Positions 1-11,655 of a stretch of 64,000 bases of DNA are shown piece by piece. How positions within the stretch are numbered: the first letter of the stretch is position 1; each line of letters begins with the position of its first letter. Source of the DNA: Rhizophagus irregularis (Eukaryota; Glomeromycota; Glomeromycetes; Glomerales; Glomeraceae); contig NC_089434.1 in assembly GCF_026210795.1 (NCBI RefSeq), positions 1,488,001 through 1,552,000 on the forward strand, written 5' to 3'. A program made the position numbers and the translations under genes. Below the pieces are notes generated by a model, which did not search any database, had not been told where the DNA came from, and worked only from the letters and a program-made list of their open reading frames with translations.

Positions 1-2736
1 TTCAGGTAGACGAAGATAGCACCAATTTCTCTAAGTACCTGCACTACATGCATACCTTTATTATTATTTGAATCTTATTCGCTATCATTTATTCAATTGG
101 TAGCATCAAATTTAAATAAATGTTTTTGTCATTGTTCTTTAATAATAAAAGAATCGTATGTTATATAATGTCATATGTTTATCGCTCAATTTTGAATATT
201 TTTATTTAATACAATGATAATAGATGACTACAGGACCTTCATATGTATTCGATAAAAAAACTGGACGAAAGACTAAAAGATATATACAGTATTTTTTGTG
301 ATTTAAAGGTTACAAAATAAAATATTTCATATTCTTTTGATATCTTTAATAATAATTACCTCGAACTTTTGGTATAGCGATAAAATATATTACGCAGCTG
401 TTGAAGAAATTGGAAAGAATTACGTTTTACAGTTTGACGCTTCATCTAGATAGTAATCATCAATACTTAAAGTTATTTATTGATGGAAGTGAGATCACAC
501 TTATAAACAAATTTAAAAAACTACACCAAAATCAAGAAAAGTATGTTCGCTACATTCTTTTAATGGCTTGTTATTTTGGCTTGTTATTTACTAATATCTT
601 TAAAGAAAATCCCGAATATATCATTTTTATGTAGTAATTAATATTGATGATAAAAATAAATTTTCAGTGTTAAAAAATAAATAATGGAATTAAATGAAAA
701 ATAAGAGTGAAATTTCGAGAATTTTTATTTTTTTAAAAATAAGCTCAACTTTTAGAACAAATACGAGATTGATTGTAGTACAGTTAAATAATCTGGTTTT
801 AAAGTAGTTACAGTAACAGTATTTATACATAAATACATACTTCCCTTCGCAGATTACACCAGCCACTCATGCATTAACGGATATGATGATGAATGAGTTC
901 TAAAAGACAACAATTAAATGAGTTGAAAGATTTGGAAGACAAACCCTAGTAATAAAAATAATAATAAAAGAGTAGAAATTATTGCTTATACGCTTTATTT
1001 TATTCATAAGAGAAAACAATCCATAGAGATTTACTTGTTAAAAATAAAAACTCAACGCATTTAAAGATTTTAAGAGTTGCCAAAAAATCTACAAAAGTAA
1101 CAATCGTAAAGAAAAAGCACAAGTCGATGTCTGATTGCTGGATCAAGAAATGAATAATGCAATTGTGAACGTCGAATTGCAATTGTTAAGCGAGTGCTTA
1201 CATTTTGTAGACTTGCAGATACAACAATCATAATTCATTTCTGCTGTATCAAATATGCTGCGTGACCATCCCACGATGGACACAATTAATGGTACGAGAC
1301 CAAAAATTGTAACGGAAGGCCGATTTTATTACGATTAACATACAGTACAAGTAAAATCTTATAGTATATTAATTATTTTATTTGTCTGTTATAATAATTT
1401 TTTTTATTTAGGTCGAGATTCATAATAATCCAAATCTTCACCAAGAACAAAATGGTTAGATAATTCTTTAAAATTATATAAAAAGGAAATAATACACTTT
1501 TTATCTTAGTTTGTAAATTTAAATAATTTTATGTATACAATATAAAATCATTTGTTTTACGTATCTCGAATTTTCTTGTATGTTCGACTCTTAAGGAGGA
1601 ATTTTATTTAAAAGTGGCGCAACTTGGTGCATGATTTGTTAATTCCGCCTGATACTCCTTTAAACTATCGCAGAAATTAAGAAAGATTATAGGGATTTTA
1701 CTATTTTACTAATGTGATGACCTAAGGGGTGCATCATAAAAAGGGGGGGAACTTACACAAATTATATTTTTATAAAATTCATATGCAAAATATTAATTGT
1801 GCTCATAACCTCGAATTTATTTTTGTGACATTATTTACATTATTTATATTATTTATATTATTTATATTAAATGCGGGAGAAATTGGCTATTATAAGTTTA
1901 TAATAGAATATTATTTCGATCGTCAATTCGCATTATATATAATCATCATTAACGAAGGTATCACAACATTCATTGGACGAGATCCACGTTTTTGTGGCAT
2001 TTATCAATAAAAGAAAATGTCGGCGCAGCACACAGACCAATTAAAGTATATCCTACCTTTAAAGGGAAACAGAAGACTCCGATTATTAAATATGTTCATC
2101 GCCACTCATGCAGCCTTTCTATATTTTAATAGAATTCTTTGTGACTGTTACGTGTGGAGAAGATCATAATCTAAATTTGGGGATTGAAATTTTAATTTTT
2201 ATATAAACTCTAGATTTACTTTTTGTATCCCTTCACTCTCTTTATTTTTTTCGCTTAGTTCCCTTTAAGTAATAGAGACGTATCATATATTTTATCCTCC
2301 TTTTTATTATCGTCATTAAATTAATAGATAAATTGCATGTTATGTTTGTTACATTTTTTGATTTAAATAGAATTCTATAGTAAATTTCCAAAAATTGTTT
2401 GTCATTATTACGACTATTGCATTATTAACATTTGCATCATATTTGCATCAAAAAAGTTGTTTTTTTTTTTTTTTGAAAAAAAGAGAAACCTTATTTTTTT
2501 TTGGAAGATAATTTTAGTTTCTCCTTAACATTATTACATAAAAATATCGCATAAATTACCACGTTACAAAAAAAAACTACACTTTTACTCACACAAATAT
2601 TAACCATACACAAAAGATCATATTTCTTCTTTCAATGTCATAATTCTACATTCTTTTATTTTCCAACGGGGGAAGAAATAAATAAATAAATAAAAACATC
2701 CCTTTTTTAAAAAATTATTTATTTCCTAAAAAAATC
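1..2736. other. A+T-rich region without a supported gene
   Basis: Only short open frames are present (for example 401-634 on + and 1729-2010 on +). None has recognisable domains, convincing splice signals or conserved motifs. The stretch has many homopolymer A and T runs and ends in the presumed promoter of the membrane-protein gene starting at 2737. A short kinase-like fragment at 1285-1320 is listed separately. Confidence 0.5.
1285..1320 (+). pseudogene. Possible relic of the TKL-like kinase family
   Basis: In one frame this stretch reads INGTRPKIVTEG. It resembles the INGIRPKIVSGTP segment conserved in the C-lobe of the five kinase genes further along the window. The flanking DNA on either side does not continue the kinase reading. 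It is best seen as a degenerate fragment, and a chance match cannot be excluded because it is only 12 codons long. Confidence 0.3.
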
Positions 2737-5222
2737 ATGATGACTGGCCCCTTTTCTTCAAAAAAAATATCGATATGTAATTTAATATTTAGTTTTTTAT
2801 TATTATTTGGAAATTATTATATAAATTATGTTGATGCAAAATTATTATTATATGACAAAGAAAATAATGAGATTGATTCTTTAAAAAATTTTGATTTATC
2901 ATTTTTAAAAAATTCTGATAAAAATAATTATTATAATAATGACGTTATTATTAGAGGAAAAATAGAATTTGCTAAATTTATAGAGAGAGATCAAAATGAA
3001 TCTGATGGTTTATTATTTGCTCCTTGTACTCTAAATCCTATTCCAATAGGAGTTGCTTTATTGGTTATTCCTTTTGGTAGTGTTAATGGTACCCAATCTT
3101 GTGATACATTGTCTGACTTGATATTAAGGTGAGTTGGTAAGTTTAAGTTATTTGAACTTTAAAATTTTTTTCTCTTGTAAGAAATTAAATAATTTTTTCC
3201 TTGCAGGAATAAATGGATAACACAAGATTTGATCTTACCCGATAATTTTCAAAATGGTTTGCCCGAAGGAACGACAATATTACCTAATGGAACGTATTCA
3301 ATACCACAAAATAATCCATCATTACTATCAACAAAAACATTTTCAAAAAGAAATGAACATTTTATAAATAGAAATGAAATGAATAATAAGATCATAATGA
3401 GAAAACGAGGAGAGTCAACTTCTGGAGTACCGCAAGTTATTTTATTTACATCTATGAATAATGGAGATCCCGGAATTAAAGAACCATTTGCGGTTGATCG
3501 TGATTTATTTAAAGATTTTAAAGTGGGCGTAACCCTGCTCCTTAGAAATGACATGTTACATTTGGAATCTCTGACTTCAACAATAGATAATGTTGTTATT
3601 ACCTCAGGTAAGAGAAAAATTAATCTATTTTTAATAATAAATTTATAGCCATTTCACCTACCCCGCAATCTTTTCTTACCTTTATCTTTTTTTATCTTTA
3701 TAAAGATGTTGGTCCATGGATGAGGTTAATTAATAGTCAAGATTTACTAGCATGGACAATTAATTGGGGAGTAACTTTTGGTGCTATATTTGCATTTACA
3801 ATATATTCCATAATATGCTTCCTTGATTTATGGGATTTTGTCCTTAATAATCCAAACATGTATATTCTGCCAGGAATAGCATTTAGTTCTCTCGGTAATT
3901 AGATTTTTTTCTGCTATTTAATTTATTTTAATATGACATTAAGATTAAATATACTTACATAATTTAAAACTTTATATAGCATCACTAATCATATTGGTTG
4001 TTGATCCTGACAACGTACGAGAACGTTTTTCATTAGTTGGATTCACTATTTTTAGTGAACTTAATTATTTAATTTTATGTTTACTTTACGTGATATTACT
4101 ATTTTCATGGTAATTTATTTATTTTATCTTATTTATTTTTTCAAAATCTCCAATTAAATAATTTATTAATAAATTTTTTCTTAAATAGGGTTAGAGCGGC
4201 GAGAGAAATAACATTGTTTGATATAAGATTATCATCGGTCGTCAGAATTTCAACACGCATTTATCGCCATGTTTTATATTTAAATATATTATTAATTTTA
4301 ATAACATTTATCATTCGCATATTGGAACGAACAAATTTAAATATTGAAAATATATTTATTCCATCAATTATATGGGAAATTATTTTCATTGCATTAATGA
4401 ATATTGGATTTTTATCATTTGGTATATTTATGATATTGGCTTTGGCGACTGACCGAGAGGTTAAACAAAAAATTGGTGAATCTTTGGTTTTCAAATTTTC
4501 TAACAAGGCTGATAAAGAGAAAGCTATTAAAGTAAGGAAATATGCTATATTTTTTTTATCTTTTTTATAGTCTGAATCAAGAGTAATAATAATCTTTTTT
4601 TTTTATATTTACCGTATATATTAGGTATTTATTATAATGACTATTTTCATGGTTTCATTTTCATTCTTGACCATCTCGAATGTATTTGTATCATCACTTT
4701 CTCCAACTGTATCGAACTTTTGGAAATCTAGAGTAAGTTACAATAATTATATTCGTCTTGTCGGATTTAGTCTTTTTTTTTTACTAATCCATTATTTTTT
4801 CGAATTTTCCTTAGACCACAAAAGATACGTCAACCTCATTGTCAATGATTTCAATGTTATTTTTACTTCGATCAAAGTCATTTTCACGATACTTGGTTAA
4901 TCCATCATCATCATTACTTACTACACGTCCATCATCGCGTTCGTTAATACCAACACCAGAACAAATAGCAGAAGATGAAAGGAGGAATTCTGCAGCTTAT
5001 ACAATACGTACAGCTGTTGTTCGTCCCGAACCATCTTATAAAATGAACCCGAATCGTATTTCTGTTGATATGTCATTAGGAACGGGTGAAATTAGAAACA
5101 ATTCTCCATCTATAGCATTAATAAATAATAATAATGGTACTATAAGTGACGGTGATGGAAGAAAGAAAGATAATTTCCTTAAAAGTGAAGGGAATGGTAA
5201 TTTTGATGTTATTGATCTTTGA
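2737..5222 (+). CDS. Seven-exon multi-pass membrane protein with signal peptide
   Basis: Exons are 2737-3128, 3207-3607, 3706-3894, 3980-4109, 4189-4531, 4625-4732 and 4815-5222. All are joined at GT/AG in matching phase and give 656 residues. A hydrophobic signal peptide (about residues 10-35, ending near VDA) is followed by an extracellular or luminal part of about 230 residues with several Cys. Six clear hydrophobic spans follow, in exons 3 to 6, plus a weaker seventh at the start of exon 7. The tail is long, polar and rich in Ser, Asn and Pro. The layout (secreted N-terminal domain, about seven spans, cytosolic tail) resembles a receptor-like protein, but I recognise no named GPCR family and no ligand can be inferred. 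The splice chain is self-consistent. The weakest part is whether the last hydrophobic stretch really crosses the membrane. Confidence 0.8.
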
Positions 5223-6651
5223 TTTTCATATGATCATTTTATGAACTATTGAACAATATTATTATCATCTTATCATCATAAATTTTTTTTTTTATTTTTT
5301 TGTCAAGTAGATTACATTTGATCTTTGAGAAGATTATTCTATTATTGTATAGTTTTTTTTATCATCTTGTATTTAAAATAATTTTTTTTTATCTTACTGA
5401 GCATTTTTCATTTTTCATTTTTTTATTTAATTTTTTTAAAAAAAATTCAGTTCCTAAATTATAATATTTTTTTTTTATTTTTTAGAAAGAATTTTTATTA
5501 CCATGTTTTTAGAATTAAAATTTTTTAAAAAATAGACCATAAAGATCATAAAAAAAAAAGAAAGATTTTTTTTATATAAATGAATCCTTTTCTTGATTAT
5601 CCTTTTTATTTTTATTTTTTACTTTTATTAATTTTATTTAATTTTTTTTTAAAAAAAAAATGAATTAATGAAATAATTTTTTTATTTCTATTTTCAATTA
5701 TCATTATTTATTCTTTTTTTTTCTTTTTCTTTTTCTGTAATTTAATTTAATATAAAAACTATACGATAATTTCTTTTTACGCGTTTTGGCATTATCTTTA
5801 TTAAAGTTGCCGATTTTGACACTAACATTTCAATTATTCATGTGATCGATTAAGCAATCTATTCCGTTTTCATACGAAACTTGATATCCTGAGCCAAAGA
5901 ACCTACTTTGATGCATTTTATTAGACAAATCGAATGGTAGTAAGATCATCTTTCTACGATCAATATTGGCAGAGTTATGATACAATAAAGATTTTAAGTA
6001 TAATTTTTTAGTCAAAATTATGTTAATTTTTGATCAAGTAATGTATCTCACATTTTTTAGCAGGAAAATGTCAAGGGTTTGATAACAAAATGAATGAATT
6101 GGCTTTTTTTTTGTCACAACCTTTATCTGTGCACGTAATCAGCTTCAATTATTATAAAAAGCTTTTGAAATAACTACTGAATCTTTGATATAAAACAAAT
6201 ATGATTTAGATTTTAAAATACATTAGACACATAATACTTTAATTTTATTTGGTAAAAAAAAAGCGGAAATAGAAATAAAAAAAAATCTTATTAAAAATCT
6301 TACATACAAAAAGCGATGGTATTTTCTAATGAACGATAAGAATGATATGTTACAAAAAAAATAAAGTTCAAATAGTTCAAATTCGTAATATGTGAGTTAA
6401 TTGAAATAATAAAAAAAAAAATGATAAAATATTATTAGTGTGAAATTAAAAATTTTTACAATAGACTCAACAATCACGAAAAAGTTTGCGCTTGCAAGTT
6501 ATTTATATTTTCTTTTTGCCCTTTTTTTGTTTTTTTTTGTTTTTTTTCTTTTTTTTCTTTTTTTTATAATTATAAAAAAATGATAAATAATAAAGAAGGA
6601 AAGTTAGGACAAGAAACGAACCATTTTCTCAGTATTAAAATATATGTAGTA
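5223..6651. other. Convergent intergenic region, low complexity
   Basis: This region lies between the 3' ends of two convergent genes. It is dominated by poly-T and poly-A runs. A 61-codon open frame on the minus strand (5830-6015) is slightly less A+T-rich than its surroundings, but it has no recognisable motif and I do not call it a gene. Confidence 0.5.
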
Positions 6652-9600
6652 TTACAGAAAATGAGTAGGACATTCTCTCCCTTTCCCTTTATTGAACCAA
6701 TCTTGTAAACAATGATTGTGGTATGAACAAAAACAGTTCAGTCTTGCGACGTCTTCGCCTATAAAAATAAATATAAATTTTTTTTTTAAAAAAAAAAACA
6801 TAAAAAACATAACAATAATATGGTTTCTTGCTGGTAGAAAAAGGATAATAATTCAAAATCTGATTTTATGTTAATAAATATATGATATTGAAATAATCAA
6901 CAAAAAAATGTTGATTTAAATCGTTGATTTTAACATTTAAATCAGATTTAAATTCTTGAATTTCTAAATTATCACCCTTCCTAATTACAAGTGCCCATAT
7001 AATTGGATAATTAATACTTACCGGAAAGGAATTCTTCGAGACAAATGGGACATTCTTGACCAACGAGGGGGTTATTTTGAGGGAGTTTGTAGACTGTAAA
7101 TAAAATGATTCCGATTTGATGTGGCATGTGAATGGTTGAATGGGGAAAAATAAAGGAATGTGGTAGAAGTGTACCAACACAAAGGAAGCAAGACAAGAAA
7201 CCGCGAATAAGTTATAATAATGTTTTTTTTTTTCGCCAATGAGATATATAGTTCTTTCTTGCTACCCTGTAATTTGTTCCTCACCCACATATTTATAACC
7301 GCTAATTCCGTTGCCGCTGTTGTTATCGACACAATTGCTGATGTGTTCTTGAGCAGATTTTCCTCCCGATAATGGTACATTACAGACAGGACATTCGGTC
7401 ATGGTAGAGTTATTGCTCATACGTCTTCTATGATTCATGGTAGATGAACTAGAAACAATTGTTGCCGAAGTAAAGCTATTGGATCTCGGTCGAGATCGCA
7501 ACGATTGGTAACATGTATCACACACGCGATGGTGGTGATGAGGCTGACTTGCTTCCCCACTTTGAGATGGATCAGTAAGCACTTGATCTGACGGTAAAGA
7601 AACTCTTGCCGTAGAACACCTATCACAAACCACTTGACCACATCGTCTAGTTTAGTTCATAAAAAAAAAATTCAAAAAATAATAATATTAAAAAGAAAAA
7701 AAAAATACTATTATCCATATCGACTTTTTTGATTTTTTTTATAAAAATTTATTAGTCTCATCTTTACGAACCTGCAATGATGTCTCCTAATCCATAAACC
7801 AAACTTCTTACGACATCTTCGACACTCTTGTACATCTTCATCATTCTCCCATTTACCAAAAGGAGTAATATTATTTGCTTGCACATTTGCAACGGTTAAA
7901 CCTAGTTGAGCATGTGCACGTGTTGGAGATACCACGGATGATTCACCAAAAAATGTAACCGCGTCATCACTTTGAAAAGTATGATTCCATGGACTTTCCG
8001 TTGTTTCATTACTTTTAAGACTTAATGTCGATGGAGCATGTAAGTTCGTTATTGTGGGAGCAACACTATTTGGTCGACTAGCTGGAGTTACAGGAGATGA
8101 TTCTATCCTAAATGGAGTTGGTGATGACGACTTTGAGATTGTTGGGGTTATTGGGACATCTTTAAAGCTTGGACTAGTAGGAGCTGTACCAGTATCAATT
8201 CTTTTTATTCTATTATCTAAATGCTCAGCATGAGCCAAAAAAGTATTTGCAAGAGATTTGGCTTCTTCTTTACGTGTTTGATTAGTATCATCTAAAATTG
8301 AAAGAATAATAAAAGTATAAATAAATATTTATAAAAGGATTATTCTTCCTAATCTAAAGGAAAAAAAAAAAAGTAAAAACATACTTTTGCTTCCAGATAA
8401 TAAAATATCTATTGCTTCCGTATATTGTGCTAATTGATCAGCTTCACTAGCAGATTTTTTATTAATAATCGATTCAGCTCGCTTAACATAATCGACACCA
8501 TCAATTTGAGTATTGTTTTCTGAAACAAATTGTAAAACATTTCCTCCATCTTTTGAAACATCAACAACACGTTTCATGACACGAACCCATCTTCTTCTTC
8601 TGACCCAACTTCCGCTATTGGTTAATGGTGAAGTGTACCAATTTTTTTCATTTTCTTCAAAATTTTTAGCATATTGCCACCCTTGCGAGTCAACACGTGG
8701 ATGTGTCATATCAATTTGCCAATCAGTTACCCAGAACCAAGAATTGCGTGATTTTGAAGCAGTTGCATTAGAAATAGTTGAAGCAGATGATGAAATAGCA
8801 GCAACAGGTAATTTAACTTCATCTTTTGTAGTAGGTCTACCATCGGGAAGTGACCAAGGTCCTCGAAAATCATTTTTCAATAAGTTATTAGAAGAATATT
8901 TTGGTGATCCACGAAGAGACAAACCAAATGAAGTAGCAGAACGTTGGTTTTCATGAATAATGACGGGAACAGTAATATGGCAATCATTAACATTATAGGG
9001 TTTATCAAAGTTTGGCATATCAGCAAGTTCTTTAAATGATGTGGCTATAAATTATAAAAAAGGTAAATTAAATTCATTTATATAAAAACGTAAATTAATA
9101 AAACTAATACATACGATTGGGTAATGCTCTTTTTCCTTTCCACCATTCGCGTTCTGCTTTTTCTAATAATCCACAAATATATATTTCTTGACTTGTAGCG
9201 GCAACATCATATGCATTTTCATTAAGTCTATTTTTTATGAAAGGATTTGAATGATGGTCTAAAAGGTATTCAACAGTTTCAATATTTCCTTTTGATGCAG
9301 CATTCACTAAAAATAAATGAAATAATATTTAGAAATCAAAAGAGGATCAATTTTAATTAGCAAAAATTAACAAATTATACACTTACTTAATGGAGTATAA
9401 CCTTTACTACTCTTCACATCAATATCAGCTTTAGTATATTCAATAAAATATTTTACGATCTTTAAATGACCTTGAGCGGAAGCATTATGCAATGCAGTCC
9501 AACCATCATTGTCTCTCAAAGAAACATTAGCATCCTTTTGTATAAGTAAAGCAACAACTGAAGAATGACCATTATAAGAAGCTTTTAGGAGAGCCGTCTA

Positions 9601-10099
9601 AAAGGGAGAAAAAAAAATCTTAATCTAATGAAGATCATCTTAATAAAAGCAAAAGATCAAGCTCACGTACTTCTCCAGTTTGATCCTCAAGATCAACAAT
9701 AGCTCCAGCATCAATCAACCATTTAACAATATCATAATGGCCACGCGAAGCAGCATAATGAAGAGGTGTCAGACCAGAAGAAGGACTGAAATCATTTGCA
9801 AGCAAAAATGCGGATGATGTTTCACCGGAACCTTGAGGAGCAAGTAACTCTTTAACCCTAGTGAAATTACCAGCAGCTGCTGCATCATGAATATCTAGGT
9901 CGCCTTCGATTGAACCGTCCTCAGAATATCGAGGATAACTTGTTGTAGTAGTTCCACGAAGATTATTATTATTAGGAAGCTTAAGTTGTTTCAAGTGAAT
10001 GTTCCCATAATAACGATGAGCTTCCCCAGCAATGGGAGGAATCACCACCTCAGGGATCTCAGGGATCCGCATTGGAGCGAGTAACGGAGAAGATACCAT
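6652..10099 (-). CDS. Ankyrin-DysF-MIT-like-FYVE-RING endosomal protein, probable E3 ligase
   Basis: Eight exons on the minus strand: 10099-9671, 9597-9387, 9306-9115, 9044-8385, 8291-7772, 7646-7285, 7093-7022 and 6758-6652. They give 850 residues. Ankyrin repeats lie at about 75-260. A DysF (dysferlin/peroxin) segment at about 380-437 has the typical DSQGWQYA and VRRRRWVR motifs. A helical MIT-like stretch covers about 460-530. A FYVE finger at about 645-720 has WENDED, RRHHCRRCG and paired Cys, and is split by an intron inside RRHHCR. A C2HC finger (C756, C759, H772, C776) resembles a UBZ finger. A C-terminal RING is formed by C806, C809, C824, C826, H829, C832, C845 and H848. FYVE domains bind phosphatidylinositol 3-phosphate and RING domains recruit E2 enzymes, so an endosomal or vacuolar ubiquitin ligase is likely. 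FYVE followed by RING recalls yeast Pib1. The RING ends CPTH rather than CPxC. Confidence 0.9.
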
Positions 10100-11655
10100 C
10101 TTCTAAAAGTATTTTTAGTATCTTCTTTAAATTCAGTAGAAATATTATTATTCACGTTGAATCGTTGATTTAGTTTCAAAAGTGTCGTTATAACTTTTTT
10201 ATATATATTAATGCAGTATAATATTTAGACCTTTATTTTTTTCTCTGTATTTTTAAGTTTTTAAACATCAGTGATTTGATTCACAGTAGCGTGACAAATA
10301 GACAATCCATATTCCATGGTTTTTTTTGCTGGACCCTATTTGGGATACAAATAGGAATGCAGCATTTCAGCCATATGGCATGAATATTAGTATAATTGGT
10401 CGGTACAATGATACAATAGCACGTATTACATGTTGTGATACCAAAAAACTTGCGTTTATGCAGATATCGCTAAAAAATTCTATTTATCAAAAAAAAAAAA
10501 AAAATATTATTAAAAAATAAAAATAAATGAAAATTATAGAAAAAATCCGCGTAATTTGAAGTTACTCCGAGAATTTAATCAAAACATTAAAATAAAAGTC
10601 TCAATTTCCTAATTATGGTATATATGTTAAATTAAAATCATCATATAATCATATAAAATTTCTATAATTAGTAAAAAAAAAATACGGAGTTTTTGCTCCG
10701 TAATCTTTTTTCTTAAATTTGGAAAAGTAGAGTAAAACCCCTAATCATTTTGGTAAACCAAATGACCAAAATGGGAGATCCAATAATATTTTTGCGCAAA
10801 AAAGTTCGTCCATTTAAACTAACTTTGAAATAATCAATTATATAATTATTAAAGTTGAATAAGGAAATTTTTTAAGTCAAAATTATTTTATAAGTTCATG
10901 AACTCGTGATCTCTTTTAAATTTTAACAAAAAAGATAAAGATTCTTTGAAAACAATATTAAACAACAATATTTATCAAGTAATACAATCTTTTTGATGCA
11001 ATTTTCTGCAATTAAAAAAAAACTTGCTTTTAACAGTTACTTTTTTTTTTAAAATAAATAATAATTTTAATTTAAAATAAATAAATTATTTTTTTTCGCT
11101 TTGATAAATGATATTAAAATTTAACAAATGATATTAAAATGGAATATTATTATTTGATAATGATAAATGATTTGAATGATATATAATAAATTAATTAATT
11201 GATAAGATTAAAAATATGTAATTATGATAACTATTTACATTTTTTTTTAAAAAAAAAAATAAGAAAGATCTGCTATTATTATTAGATTATTGATGTTTTA
11301 ACTTAATTGTAAAAAATTTTTTTTCCATAGTATTTTTTGATACCCCGATCACAAAACTCGAAAGTTAAAAGTAATCGAGTAACCAAAAAAAAAATTATTT
11401 ATTATTTAAAAAAAAATTTTTTACTACCTTATAAATATGCATATATATGTTATGTTGATGAATAATAATATGTACACATAATGTCGTGTATCAAGCATGA
11501 AAAAAATATGCCATGCAACAATGTGACTTGATTTTAGCCAGATTTTTACATGAAATGCTTTTCTAAGCTTGATGTCTGTTGTTTTGGTTGGTTTCATAAT
11601 TTTGTGGTGGTGGAAACTTTCATTAATGTGGTGATTTTTATGATTTTTGCGATTT
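10100..11655. other. Intergenic region upstream of the FYVE-RING gene
   Basis: No coding signal is supported. The frame at 10326-10520 runs into a poly-A stretch and has no homology I recognise. Two short hairpins are visible: TACGGAG/CTCCGTA near 10683-10703, and CATTTTGGT/ACCAAAATG near 10747-10775. The rest is A+T-rich. Confidence 0.45.

Noticed and set aside
8513-8956. 147-codon open frame on the plus strand
   Set aside because: It is the antisense shadow of exon 4 of the FYVE-RING gene, whose minus-strand reading contains the DysF motifs.
10326-10520. 64-codon plus-strand frame
   Set aside because: It ends in a poly-A tract, has no recognisable content and lies in a promoter region.
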